Shown here: positions 1 to 6,370 of the stretch, piece after piece
Position numbering within the stretch: position 1 is the first letter of the stretch
How the letters are laid out: the number at the start of each line of letters is the position of its first letter
Source: Deltaproteobacteria bacterium
GTDB taxonomy: Bacteria; Desulfobacterota; DSM-4660; Desulfatiglandales; Desulfatiglandaceae
DNA: 6,898 nucleotides
NCBI GenBank assembly: GCA_019307645.1
Contig: JAFDJF010000161.1
Coordinates: 1-6,898 of the forward strand
Direction of reading: 5' to 3'
Notes under the pieces: model-generated
The model's database searches: none
What the model saw: the letters and a program-made list of their open reading frames with translations, nothing else
What the model was told of the DNA's origin: nothing
Translations under genes and position numbers: made by a program

Positions 1-438
1 GATGAAATTCTCAAGATCGAAAACCATAATACTCAACTGAGCCGTAAAATAGCTGAGGCAAAGAAAAAAACACGGGATATCGAAAAGTTTGAAGCAGATG
101 TGGCACAGGTGGAGGCCCAGTACCTGGAGGCCTTAACCCTCTTGCCCAAGAAGGAAGAGATCCCCACTCTTTTAAGAAGCATCACCGAACTGGGCATCTC
201 CTCTGACCTGAAGTTCAATTCTTTTGCCCCAAGTAAAGGGACTGCTCAGCCGATGTACACGGAAATTTTTGCGGCAATTCAAATCACGGGCAGGTATCAT
301 GATGTGCTCCTCTTTTTTGACAAAGTGGGAAAAATGAAACGGATAGTAAATATACAAAATGTATCTATGGGTCCATCGGGAGACACTGCAGATCTGAATG
401 TGAGATGCAGGGCTGTGACATACAAATTTAACGAATAG
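1..438 (+). CDS. pilO: PilO-like type IV pilus assembly protein, 3' end (5' cut by window)
   Basis: The reading frame is open from the first base and ends at TAG 436-438, giving the last 145 residues of a protein whose start lies upstream. PilO is a bitopic inner-membrane protein that pairs with PilN and binds PilP in the pilus alignment complex. The visible part begins with a charged, heptad-like helix (about residues 1-45, rich in K, E, Q and A), the periplasmic coiled coil of the family. A ferredoxin-like C-terminal domain follows. Typical PilO features are the stretch LPKKEEIPTLLRSITELG, then FAP near residue 76, then YTEIFAAIQITGRYHDVLLFFDKV, given here with its start Y near 84, and the closing strands up to the end. 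The transmembrane helix would be in the missing part. A GTG at 100 could be mistaken for a start, but it lies inside the coiled coil. The pilP-like gene follows after about 49 bases. Family assignment is strong; whether the system is T4aP or MSHA-like is less certain. Confidence 0.86.
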   Translation, partial: DEILKIENHNTQLSRKIAEAKKKTRDIEKFEADVAQVEAQYLEALTLLPKKEEIPTLLRSITELGISSDLKFNSFAPSKGTAQPMYTEIFAAIQITGRYHDVLLFFDKVGKMKRIVNIQNVSMGPSGDTADLNVRCRAVTYKFNE

Positions 439-487
439 GGCTTCAGGAAACAGGTCCGTGGAAGAAAAAATTAGAAAGAGCAGCTTT

Positions 488-1084
488 ATGAAAACATATC
501 AATCCGTCTTAGCGCTGTGTTTAATCCTGTTTGTTGTTCAGGCTTCATATGCGGGTACAGAGGTTGTCTCCACGCAGCCTCACCCGGAAAATGAACTGAA
601 CGTTGAGACGCAGACTGCTCCTGAAAAGGAGGAGACAAAGACAGCGGAAAGAGAGGAGGGGTATGTATATAACCCTGTAGGGTCTTTTATTGCCAAGAAC
701 GGAACCGGCAAGACCGGGTCAAAAAACTTAACAGCAAGGGATTTAGAATTACAGGACGGAGAGGAAATTATACCCGGAGGAGAGCCTGAGACCGAACTTG
801 AAAAGATAGAAATTGGCAATCTTACCTTGACTGCCGTAATTAGAGGCAAAAGCAAGGTCTGGGCCATGGTCATCGATCCGAAAGGAAAAGGCTATTTCCT
901 GGAAAAAGGCACCAAGATCGGAAAACAAAGCGGTGTCGTGGATGAGATAATATGTGAACAGAAGGAAACTGCTTATGGGGTTGAGATTGTCAGAAAAGTT
1001 GTCATCAAAGTCCCATACCGTGATCGCAATAGAAAGATAATTTACAGATCGATTGAGATGGAAATGCCTTATAAGAGGATATAA
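488..1084 (+). CDS. pilP: PilP-like periplasmic pilus assembly protein
   Basis: In type IV pili PilP links the PilN/PilO inner-membrane complex to the N0 region of the secretin. I prefer ATG 488 (198 residues), because it starts a clean signal peptide (MKT, then a hydrophobic core at residues 7-18, cleavage after ASYA at residue 22) and has a purine-rich AGAAAGAG upstream. A GTG at 458 would add ten residues before this and cannot be excluded. After cleavage comes an acidic, low-complexity linker (about 23-60), a YVYNPVGSF motif (59-67) like the Y-x-Y-D-P motif of PilP, and the beta-rich PilP domain (about 104-198). That domain includes AMVIDPKGKGYFLEKGTKIG (126-145) and GVVDEI (149-154), close to the family pattern. 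Most PilP proteins are lipoproteins. Here the only Cys in the signal region (C11) is preceded by LAL rather than a lipobox, so the protein is probably soluble or tethered only by its partners. A 99-base gap separates it from the next gene. Confidence 0.85.
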   Translation: MKTYQSVLALCLILFVVQASYAGTEVVSTQPHPENELNVETQTAPEKEETKTAEREEGYVYNPVGSFIAKNGTGKTGSKNLTARDLELQDGEEIIPGGEPETELEKIEIGNLTLTAVIRGKSKVWAMVIDPKGKGYFLEKGTKIGKQSGVVDEIICEQKETAYGVEIVRKVVIKVPYRDRNRKIIYRSIEMEMPYKRI

Positions 1085-1183
1085 ATGATTATAAGGCGAG
1101 GCAGTTTCAAAATGTTCAATTTTGTCCAAGGTCAAGGAAGGCAACTGTTTAAAATTTATTATACATAACGAGGGAGAAAACAA
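1085..1183 (+). other. Intergenic gap between pilP-like gene and lipoprotein gene
   Basis: This is the widest gap within the pilus gene run. It holds a small AT-rich hairpin (CAAAAT 1108-1113 pairing with ATTTTG 1119-1124) and an AT-rich stretch with TATTAT at 1157-1162 that could serve as a -10 box. I see no convincing -35 at the right distance (TTGTCC at 1122-1127 is too far upstream). An internal promoter is possible but not supported well enough to call. A strong Shine-Dalgarno sequence (GAGGGAG) sits just before the ATG at 1184. Confidence 0.4.
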
Positions 1184-2431
1184 ATGAAGCGTAAACTAAG
1201 ACTGCACTTAATGGGAATCGTGATCCTGGTTTTCTGCGTCTCCTGCGGTCAGAGTGTTAAGGAGACGGTCAAACCCGTAATACCGGGGGTTGCCGGCGAT
1301 CAGTTTAAGCGAGTGGTTATTGTGCCTTTTGCAGACCATACGCCAGCTTCATCCCTCCAAGACCATTACAGGAGGAATGTCCTGGTCCTCGAAGCATTAC
1401 AGGACGCGCTCTATCAGGCTGGATTCATCTCGGCGGCAGAAGAAGATGTTGTGGAATACCTGATGGATCAAGGGGTAATTCAGGCGTCAGGACGTTCGGC
1501 CGCATACCGAACAGCCGCTCTTGAGCGGGAACTGCAGGGAGGCTGGTCAGATGAAATGAAAGGGGAACTCGAAGAAGTGATTTATCAGGATATCACCAGC
1601 CGCAGGTCCAACGGAAACCAGACGCACAAACCCATTGCCCTGAACACTCAGATTCTGAAAGATATGGGCGATGCCTTTGGGGCGGATTATGTTGTGAGAG
1701 GCCGGATCATAGAGTTTAGCGCGGACCAAAGGGATTCTTTCAACCCCCTGAGAACCGGGCTTGTTCCGTTTGTATTTAAGTCCGGACAGCGGACGATTTT
1801 CGGTGTCGCAGAGTCAGAAGGCTACGAAAATATTGATATGGAAGCGATCGAAGACTATGACCGCATGAGGGCCATGCTCTGGGGCGCAGGAGGATTCCTG
1901 ACCGGCCTTATCGGGGAGAAACAGGGTCGGGTACGCGGGGCCACAGTCCAGATCAGGGTGTTGGTCCAGGATGCCGGGACCGGCGAGGTTATTTGGCTTA
2001 ACAGGGCAGAGGCGTGTGCGACCCCATCTTCCGCCTTTGCAGAACAGGCCCCGGACCTTCTTATTGCAAAGGCCATAGACAAGGCCGTGAACAGCCTTGT
2101 GAACGATTTTGTGTCGGCCTTTAACTCCGGCAGAGTTGCCAGGACAGCGAAAAAAGTCTCAGCCCCTGAAACAGAATCCAAGGTAGAGGCGGTAATGATC
2201 GACGCGGCGGCGGAAAAGGCAGAAAGATCGGCCTTGGAAGCCAGGGAATCTGCCCAGCAGGCAGAAGATTCGGCCGCAGAGGCGAAGGCGGCTGCCCAGG
2301 AGGCCGGCGGGGCTAAAGTGTTTGCCCAACAGGCAGAGGATTCGGCTGCAGAGGCCAAAGACGCCGTGAAGAGGGCCAGTGAGGCCACAAGTAAATCAGA
2401 AAAAATCTTTGAAAAGATCATTGCGAAATAG
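1184..2431 (+). CDS. CsgG/LpoB-like lipoprotein with alanine-rich coiled-coil tail, in pilus cluster
   Basis: This 415-residue protein has a lipoprotein-type signal: MKRKLRLHLMG, a hydrophobic core, and Cys21 preceded by CVS, a slightly atypical lipobox. Residue +2 is Gly, which favours outer-membrane delivery. The body (about 40-312) has features of the CsgG/LpoB/TolB-N-like fold: VVIVPFAD (44-51) as a first strand, a helix LEALQDALYQAGF (69-81), GADYVVRGRIIEF (166-178), and VQIRVLVQDAGTGEVIW (255-271) followed by a long helix. There is a Gly-rich stretch at 234-243. The tail (about 335-400) is an Ala/Glu/Lys coiled coil with two exact copies of AQQAEDSAAEAK (357-368 and 381-392). ATG 1184 is set by a strong GAGGGAG. 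Lying between pilP-like and AMIN genes, it may be an outer-membrane or periplasm-spanning accessory of the secretin, but that role is inferred from position only. The fold call is from pattern, not a search. It could equally be an unrelated lipoprotein family. Confidence 0.72.
   Translation: MKRKLRLHLMGIVILVFCVSCGQSVKETVKPVIPGVAGDQFKRVVIVPFADHTPASSLQDHYRRNVLVLEALQDALYQAGFISAAEEDVVEYLMDQGVIQASGRSAAYRTAALERELQGGWSDEMKGELEEVIYQDITSRRSNGNQTHKPIALNTQILKDMGDAFGADYVVRGRIIEFSADQRDSFNPLRTGLVPFVFKSGQRTIFGVAESEGYENIDMEAIEDYDRMRAMLWGAGGFLTGLIGEKQGRVRGATVQIRVLVQDAGTGEVIWLNRAEACATPSSAFAEQAPDLLIAKAIDKAVNSLVNDFVSAFNSGRVARTAKKVSAPETESKVEAVMIDAAAEKAERSALEARESAQQAEDSAAEAKAAAQEAGGAKVFAQQAEDSAAEAKDAVKRASEATSKSEKIFEKIIAK
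2252..2359 (+). repeat. Two 36-nt coding direct repeats in lipoprotein tail
   Basis: Copies at 2252-2287 and 2324-2359, 72 bases apart, encode the same 12 residues (AQQAEDSAAEAK). They differ at five of 36 bases, and all five are synonymous third-position changes (CAG/CAA, GAA/GAG, GCC/GCT, GCG/GCC, AAG/AAA). This suggests an old internal duplication whose protein sequence has been kept. Confidence 0.9.
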
Positions 2432-2487
2432 TGAGCATATTCCGTTAAATGGCGGAGGACCGGGAGAGGGACAAAAAGGAGAAACTG

Positions 2488-3882
2488 ATGGCCAGAACAC
2501 TTATTATGGGTCTGATTTTGTTGCTGGGATTGCCTTTACCTTTATTTGCCGGGCAAATAACAGATATAAGGCCGGGAAAAAAGACTCAAGATGAGATAGT
2601 GATCATTATTGAAGGAGATTATGGTGCCTATCAGGGTGTCGGCATGCGTTCTCCTGCCAGGTTTGTTATTGATCTCGAAGGCGCTCGTCTTGAAGAAATG
2701 GTGCCCCGATCAATCATGGTCGAAGGGCCTGTTGTCTCCGAAATCAAGGCCATTAGCAGTGGTAATAATGTGCGGGTCGTGCTGGTTTGTGCAGACAGCG
2801 AAAGGCTTTTTCACTGCACAATGCATGATCAGGAAGGCAAGGTCATCGTAAAATGCTGGATGCCCAAAGAGACTGCCGAGGTGCTCGTTGATGCCTCAGA
2901 ACCGGATTCGGGCGACATCTCTTCCCCTGTTTTGCCTCAAAAGAATCTGAACGAGATTTTCGGCTGGCCCAAGAAAGAGGACGGAGACAAAGAAGAAAAG
3001 GAAACAAAAAAGCTGGCCAAATATACCGGCGAAAAAATAACCCTGGATTTTTACAAGACGGAACTTCACAACGTTTTCCGGCTGTTTGCCGAGCTGAGTG
3101 GAAAGAACATCATTATTGATGAACAGGTTAAGGGAGAGCTTACACTTGCCCTGAAGGAGGTCCCCTGGGATTCTGCAATGGATCTCATTCTGGAGTTAAA
3201 GGACCTTATAAAAGAGGAAAAACTGGGTACGATCATCATAAAGCCCAAACCGGTGAAAACCGCGGCAGACAAAGGCGAACTCGTTGTCAAGAAGTTCTCT
3301 GAAGAGATCCTTCAGCCTGCCAAGTTGATGAGGAAGAAAAAGGAGGACCGCCAGCTGGCCCAAAACATAATTCTTGAGGCCCACAATCTTGAGGCCATGG
3401 GTGAGAAAAAAGAGGCCCTGGCGCTCTACAAAAAGGCCTATGAGCTCTGGAAGGACAATACGGATTTAATCATGAAGGGGGCATATCTCAATTACACAAT
3501 GGGCCACTTTGCCAGAAGTTACTTTCTTTCCGGTGAGGCCCTTAAACGGAACCCCAAAAATTCAGAAGCAGCCCTTTATGGAGCCCTTTCCGCAGCCAGA
3601 ATGGGCAGAACAGAGGATGCCGGACAATTGTTTGAGCTCGCCATCAAGGCCCGTCCGGAAATCCCTGAGGCCTTTTTCAATTATGCCCTGTTCTTGAGAA
3701 AGGAGAAAGACTATGCCGGGGCCCAGGCGGTCTATCAACGGCACGAACAGGCCTTTGGACCTTCCCTGAAGGTGCAGCTGGCAGTCGCCGATCTTTATGA
3801 AATACAGGGAAAAACCGATGAGGCATGTAAAAAATACGGAGAGATTCAAAAAGCAGGGTTCCAGGTTGACAAAAAAACCTAA
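2488..3882 (+). CDS. Exported AMIN - secretin N0 (STN-like) - TPR protein, detached PilQ N-terminal half
   Basis: The protein has 464 residues from ATG 2488, which has AAGGAG six bases upstream and begins a standard signal peptide (MARTLIMGLILLLGLPLPLFA, given here as residues 1 to about 21). An in-frame ATG at 2449 would put 13 charged residues in front and is unlikely. Domains in order: an AMIN domain (about 23-125; ITDIRPG, ARFVIDLEGARL, VSEIKAISSGNNVRVVL), which in PilQ binds peptidoglycan; a charged linker (130-180); a secretin N0/STN-like domain (about 184-253) with ITLDFYKTELHNVFRLFAE and KNIIIDEQVKGELTLALKEV, then PWDSAMDLIL; a Lys-rich linker; and TPR repeats (about 286-455) such as GEKKEALALYKKAYELW and RMGRTEDAGQLFELAIKA. 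It lacks any secretin channel, and the channel gene lies 52 bases downstream. TPR proteins (MshN) occur in MSHA clusters, but here the TPRs follow AMIN and N0. A likely role is periplasmic anchoring and assembly of the secretin. Domain calls are firm; the role is inferred. Confidence 0.85.
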   Translation: MARTLIMGLILLLGLPLPLFAGQITDIRPGKKTQDEIVIIIEGDYGAYQGVGMRSPARFVIDLEGARLEEMVPRSIMVEGPVVSEIKAISSGNNVRVVLVCADSERLFHCTMHDQEGKVIVKCWMPKETAEVLVDASEPDSGDISSPVLPQKNLNEIFGWPKKEDGDKEEKETKKLAKYTGEKITLDFYKTELHNVFRLFAELSGKNIIIDEQVKGELTLALKEVPWDSAMDLILELKDLIKEEKLGTIIIKPKPVKTAADKGELVVKKFSEEILQPAKLMRKKKEDRQLAQNIILEAHNLEAMGEKKEALALYKKAYELWKDNTDLIMKGAYLNYTMGHFARSYFLSGEALKRNPKNSEAALYGALSAARMGRTEDAGQLFELAIKARPEIPEAFFNYALFLRKEKDYAGAQAVYQRHEQAFGPSLKVQLAVADLYEIQGKTDEACKKYGEIQKAGFQVDKKT

Positions 3883-3934
3883 CGTATTGTTCTGAAAAAG
3901 ATTCAGACCCTTTGCAGACAGGGAGAAGATTAAC

Positions 3935-5470
3935 ATGAAAAACAAAAGCGGCATTATCTGGCCTTTCATATTTTTCATCATGGTGGCGGGGTGTAGTACG
4001 CATCAGCAACTGGCCGGCATCGACCAGGGTGTGACAAGTGAGACCCCGCAGGGCCCGGGTTCACCCGGTGCCAAACCCGATACCGTATCAGAGTCTTCTT
4101 TTGGCGTAGAAGACGAAGAAGGTTATCAAATAAGACCCATTGAAATAGAAATAGAAGGTGGAAGACCCTATCTTCCGGTGGGAGCGGAATTTATCACCCA
4201 GGACGGAAAGGTGAGTTTGGGTGACGTGATAAAGGCCATGGCGGACCACAAGGGATTTTCAGTAAGCTGGGCCGACGATGTGGACCAGCAAAGGCCCGTT
4301 GACTGCCATATCCAGGCCGCAGACAATTTTTATGATGCCCTGGACAATATCCTGAGACAGTTGGATTATTTTTATGCAATAGAAGAAGATACAATCGTCG
4401 TAAACTACAAGGAGACCCGGAAGTATATTATGGCGATGCCGAATTTTGCTGAGACACTGACCACGTCTCTGGGGGGGAACATGCTTCCCTCAAACGATGA
4501 AGAAAGCGGAATGACGGCAACCGCAATGCTGACAAATGACAGTCCGGAGTTTAATTTCTGGGACGATCTTGAAACAACCCTGGTTAGTATTGTTCAATGT
4601 GACGGATGCCCGCCCCCTGTTATTAACAGAACCACGGGGATCATCAGCGTCAGCGCCTCCAGGAGGATACACCGGGATGTTGAAGAGCATCTGTCATTGC
4701 TAAGAAGAGAATCCTATAAGCAGGTAATTATCGAGGCAAAGATCATAGAGGTGGCGTTGACGGAAGGCAGTGAAAAAGGCATTGACTGGGAAGGGGTTTT
4801 CAACAAGCAGGGCTTTGAGATTGGCGTGGCGCCGGACGGCGCGACTGGCGGGCTATTATGGAGCAAGGATACCGGCTGGAACCGATTTCTCGATTCACTT
4901 ACCATCACCAACACATCATGGCCAATTGTTATTTCCGCCTTTGAACAGTTTGGGGACACGCGGATCATCTCCAACCCCAAAGTACATATCTTAAACGGCC
5001 ACGGGGCGGTCTTGAGTTCCGGTCAGGTAAGAACTTATCTTGACGGGTGCAGCGTGACGGTATCCGGCGACTTCGGCACAACCACATCAGAACCGACGAC
5101 CGAAACGGTTATGGAGGGACTGTCCATTGGTATCAAGGCCAACATCCTGGGCCATGACGAAGTGGTTTTATACATATTTCCCGCCATTACAAGAATCCTT
5201 CAAATGGTCGACATTTCAGAAACTTTATGTGGAACGGTGCAGGCCCCTGAGACGGCTGTCAGAGAGATGGCGACGTATGCCAAGGTCAGGGACGGTGAGA
5301 TGCTCGTGATTGGCGGCCTGATCTCAGAAACCAATGTTACGGATACAAAGAGCGTTCCATATTTAGGGGGCCTGCCATACCTGGGGAGGCTTTTCAGCTA
5401 CGAAAGTATTCTGAATGTCCGCACCGAACTGGTAATAATCCTTAAACCGAGAATAGTAATCCCGGAATAA
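3935..5470 (+). CDS. mshL: MshL/PilQ-like lipoprotein secretin
   Basis: Secretins form the outer-membrane ring through which the pilus passes. This 511-residue protein starts at ATG 3935 (GGGAGAAG upstream) with a good lipoprotein signal: a hydrophobic core and VAGC, with Cys20 followed by Ser, so outer-membrane targeting is expected. An acidic/Gly-Pro linker comes first, then an N0/STN-like domain (about 84-158; VSLGDVIKAMADHKGFSVSW, then DNFYDALDNILRQLDYFYAI). Next are an N1-like domain (about 208-262; GIISVSASRRIHRDVEEHL) and the secretin core (263-508), with QVIIEAKIIEVAL, DTRIISNPKVHILNGHGAVL (341-360), EMLVIGGLISE (455-465) and the signature VPYLGGLPYLGRLF (474-487). The FNFWDDLETTL segment before N1 is like MshL. 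The length is shorter than PilQ, which fits loss of AMIN domains to the upstream gene. An unusual CDGC (222-225) lies between N0 and N1. It ends the gene run; the assembly ATPase genes would have to lie elsewhere. Confidence 0.92.
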   Translation: MKNKSGIIWPFIFFIMVAGCSTHQQLAGIDQGVTSETPQGPGSPGAKPDTVSESSFGVEDEEGYQIRPIEIEIEGGRPYLPVGAEFITQDGKVSLGDVIKAMADHKGFSVSWADDVDQQRPVDCHIQAADNFYDALDNILRQLDYFYAIEEDTIVVNYKETRKYIMAMPNFAETLTTSLGGNMLPSNDEESGMTATAMLTNDSPEFNFWDDLETTLVSIVQCDGCPPPVINRTTGIISVSASRRIHRDVEEHLSLLRRESYKQVIIEAKIIEVALTEGSEKGIDWEGVFNKQGFEIGVAPDGATGGLLWSKDTGWNRFLDSLTITNTSWPIVISAFEQFGDTRIISNPKVHILNGHGAVLSSGQVRTYLDGCSVTVSGDFGTTTSEPTTETVMEGLSIGIKANILGHDEVVLYIFPAITRILQMVDISETLCGTVQAPETAVREMATYAKVRDGEMLVIGGLISETNVTDTKSVPYLGGLPYLGRLFSYESILNVRTELVIILKPRIVIPE

Positions 5471-5561
5471 TTAGTGTTTCGGTATTCGAATTTCGAATTT
5501 TGAGGTTCCAGGAGTCTCCAAATATTAGCAACCTATCAACGACTTTGACGTTTCCCTGATC
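5471..5561. other. Convergent intergenic gap, no clear terminator
   Basis: This gap separates the stops of the secretin (+) and the HAD phosphatase (-). It contains a tandem TTCGAAT at 5485-5491 and 5492-5498 and a short GGAG-t-CTCC palindrome at 5511-5519. No GC-rich stem followed by a T-run is visible on either strand, so an intrinsic terminator cannot be assigned. Confidence 0.5.
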
Positions 5562-6191
5562 CTACCCCTGCCCCAACGTATCCAGGATCTCTTTGATCTC
5601 CAGCATATTTTTTACCTGCCACGGTGTTTTCAGGGCATCGTTTTGATAGGCAACCAAAATCACTCCCGCCGCCCTGGCAGTCTGCCAGTCCACAAGAGAA
5701 TCGCCCACATAAAGGCACTGTTCCTTCGGGAGATGAAAAAAATCGAGGATCCTGTAAATTGATTCAGGGTGGGGTTTTGGATTTTGAACATCCAGTGAAG
5801 ACACGACAATGTCAAAAAATCCTGTCAGGCCGTTTGATTCCAGCACCTTTCCGATGGTATCGCTCCTGTTGGTAGCAACGGCCAGTCCATATCGAGGCTT
5901 AAGCATTTTCAACAATTCTTTAAGCCCGGGCTCCATCACCATATCTTTGATAAAAGGCGTGTAGTCTATGTGCTTTCTATAGACCTGGGCCTGTTCCTCA
6001 AGAGAAGTCCCCCTGAAAATGTGTTGTATGGATTGATCTGCCGTATGGGAGTGGACGAACTCCACATGGTCTTCCGTCATGGCCGGAAGGTCGAAATGTG
6101 CAAGGACCTGATTGTAATAATTCACGTTTGCCTGACGGGAGTCGAACATCACCCCGTCACAGTCAAAGATGACAGCCGAGATTCTTTTCAT
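5562..6191 (-). CDS. HAD-superfamily hydrolase, Gph-like phosphatase
   Basis: This is a 209-residue haloacid-dehalogenase-type phosphatase, probably cytosolic (no signal). All four motifs are present: motif I FDCDGVMFDS (nucleophile Asp10, acid Asp12), motif II VATNRSD (Thr107), motif III NPKPHPE (Lys139), and motif IV GDSLVDWQTA (Asp164 and Asp168, Mg2+ ligands). The alpha-helical C1 cap lies between motif I and about residue 85, as in phosphoglycolate phosphatase (Gph) and PpaX-like enzymes. Substrate cannot be told from sequence. I place the start at the ATG at 6191, just before MKRISAVIFD, with AAAGGAA upstream. A longer frame up to 6257 adds 22 residues outside the family and overlaps the likely promoter. 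The gene is convergent with the pilus operon and has no evident functional link to it. Confidence 0.93.
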   Translation of the reverse strand: MKRISAVIFDCDGVMFDSRQANVNYYNQVLAHFDLPAMTEDHVEFVHSHTADQSIQHIFRGTSLEEQAQVYRKHIDYTPFIKDMVMEPGLKELLKMLKPRYGLAVATNRSDTIGKVLESNGLTGFFDIVVSSLDVQNPKPHPESIYRILDFFHLPKEQCLYVGDSLVDWQTARAAGVILVAYQNDALKTPWQVKNMLEIKEILDTLGQG

Positions 6192-6227
6192 TGGATTCCT
6201 TTCAAGAAATGTTGTATTTATATTGTG

Positions 6228-6257
6228 ACTGTACAGTAGGTTACATGTCCCAGTCAA
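6228..6257 (-). promoter_or_regulatory. Sigma70-type promoter for HAD phosphatase gene, with palindrome over -10
   Basis: On the minus strand TTGACT (6257-6252) and TACAGT (6233-6228) are separated by 18 bases. A start of transcription near 6221 would leave about 30 bases before the ATG at 6191. The -10 box lies in a perfect 10-bp palindrome, ACTGTACAGT (6228-6237), which could be an operator half or chance. The -35 is close to consensus and the -10 is fair. Confidence 0.5.
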
Positions 6258-6288
6258 TATTTCTCGATAGAGTAATTAACCAAATTAA

Positions 6289-6309
6289 ACCATCTGCTTT
6301 GCAGGTGGT
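6289..6309. repeat. Hairpin 1 of a tandem pair
   Basis: A 9-bp stem (6289-6297 with 6301-6309, one T-G wobble at 6293/6305) closes a TTT loop. On the minus strand the stem is followed by TTTAATTT, so it could end transcription coming from the right, though no intact gene is seen there. It abuts a second hairpin and shares the heptamer GCTTTGC with it. Confidence 0.65.
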
Positions 6310-6310
6310 C

Positions 6311-6328
6311 CCCGCTTTGCTATGCGGG
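6311..6328. repeat. Hairpin 2 of a tandem pair
   Basis: CCCGC (6311-6315) pairs with GCGGG (6324-6328) around an 8-base loop. The heptamer GCTTTGC at 6314-6320 repeats the one at 6296-6302 in the neighbouring hairpin, 18 bases away. The pair resembles a REP-type palindromic unit, but no second copy of the whole unit is present in this window. Confidence 0.6.
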
Positions 6329-6370
6329 CAAGTGGGAGATGTTATGGAACCCAATTTACAGAAAGATTTT

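Noticed and set aside
458..487. GTG start for the PilP-like gene
   Set aside because: Possible, but ATG 488 gives a more compact signal peptide and has its own purine-rich site; kept only as an alternative.
749..1183. Minus-strand 144-codon frame opposite the PilP-like gene
   Set aside because: It lies antisense to a well-supported gene and has no recognisable domain or export signal.
1855..2421. Long minus-strand reading frame opposite the lipoprotein gene
   Set aside because: Its Ala/Ser-rich product mirrors the alanine-rich coding tail on the plus strand; no ribosome site or known motif.
2449..2487. Upstream ATG for the AMIN-TPR protein
   Set aside because: It would put 13 charged residues in front of a textbook signal peptide; ATG 2488 has AAGGAG at good spacing.
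3562..4009. Overlapping minus-strand frames opposite the TPR region and secretin start
   Set aside because: They are shadows of the plus-strand genes, with implausible composition and no motifs.
6192..6257. N-terminal extension of the HAD phosphatase to the upstream ATG at 6257
   Set aside because: The extra 22 residues do not look like the family, they cover the likely promoter, and the ATG at 6191 has a ribosome binding site just before the motif I strand.
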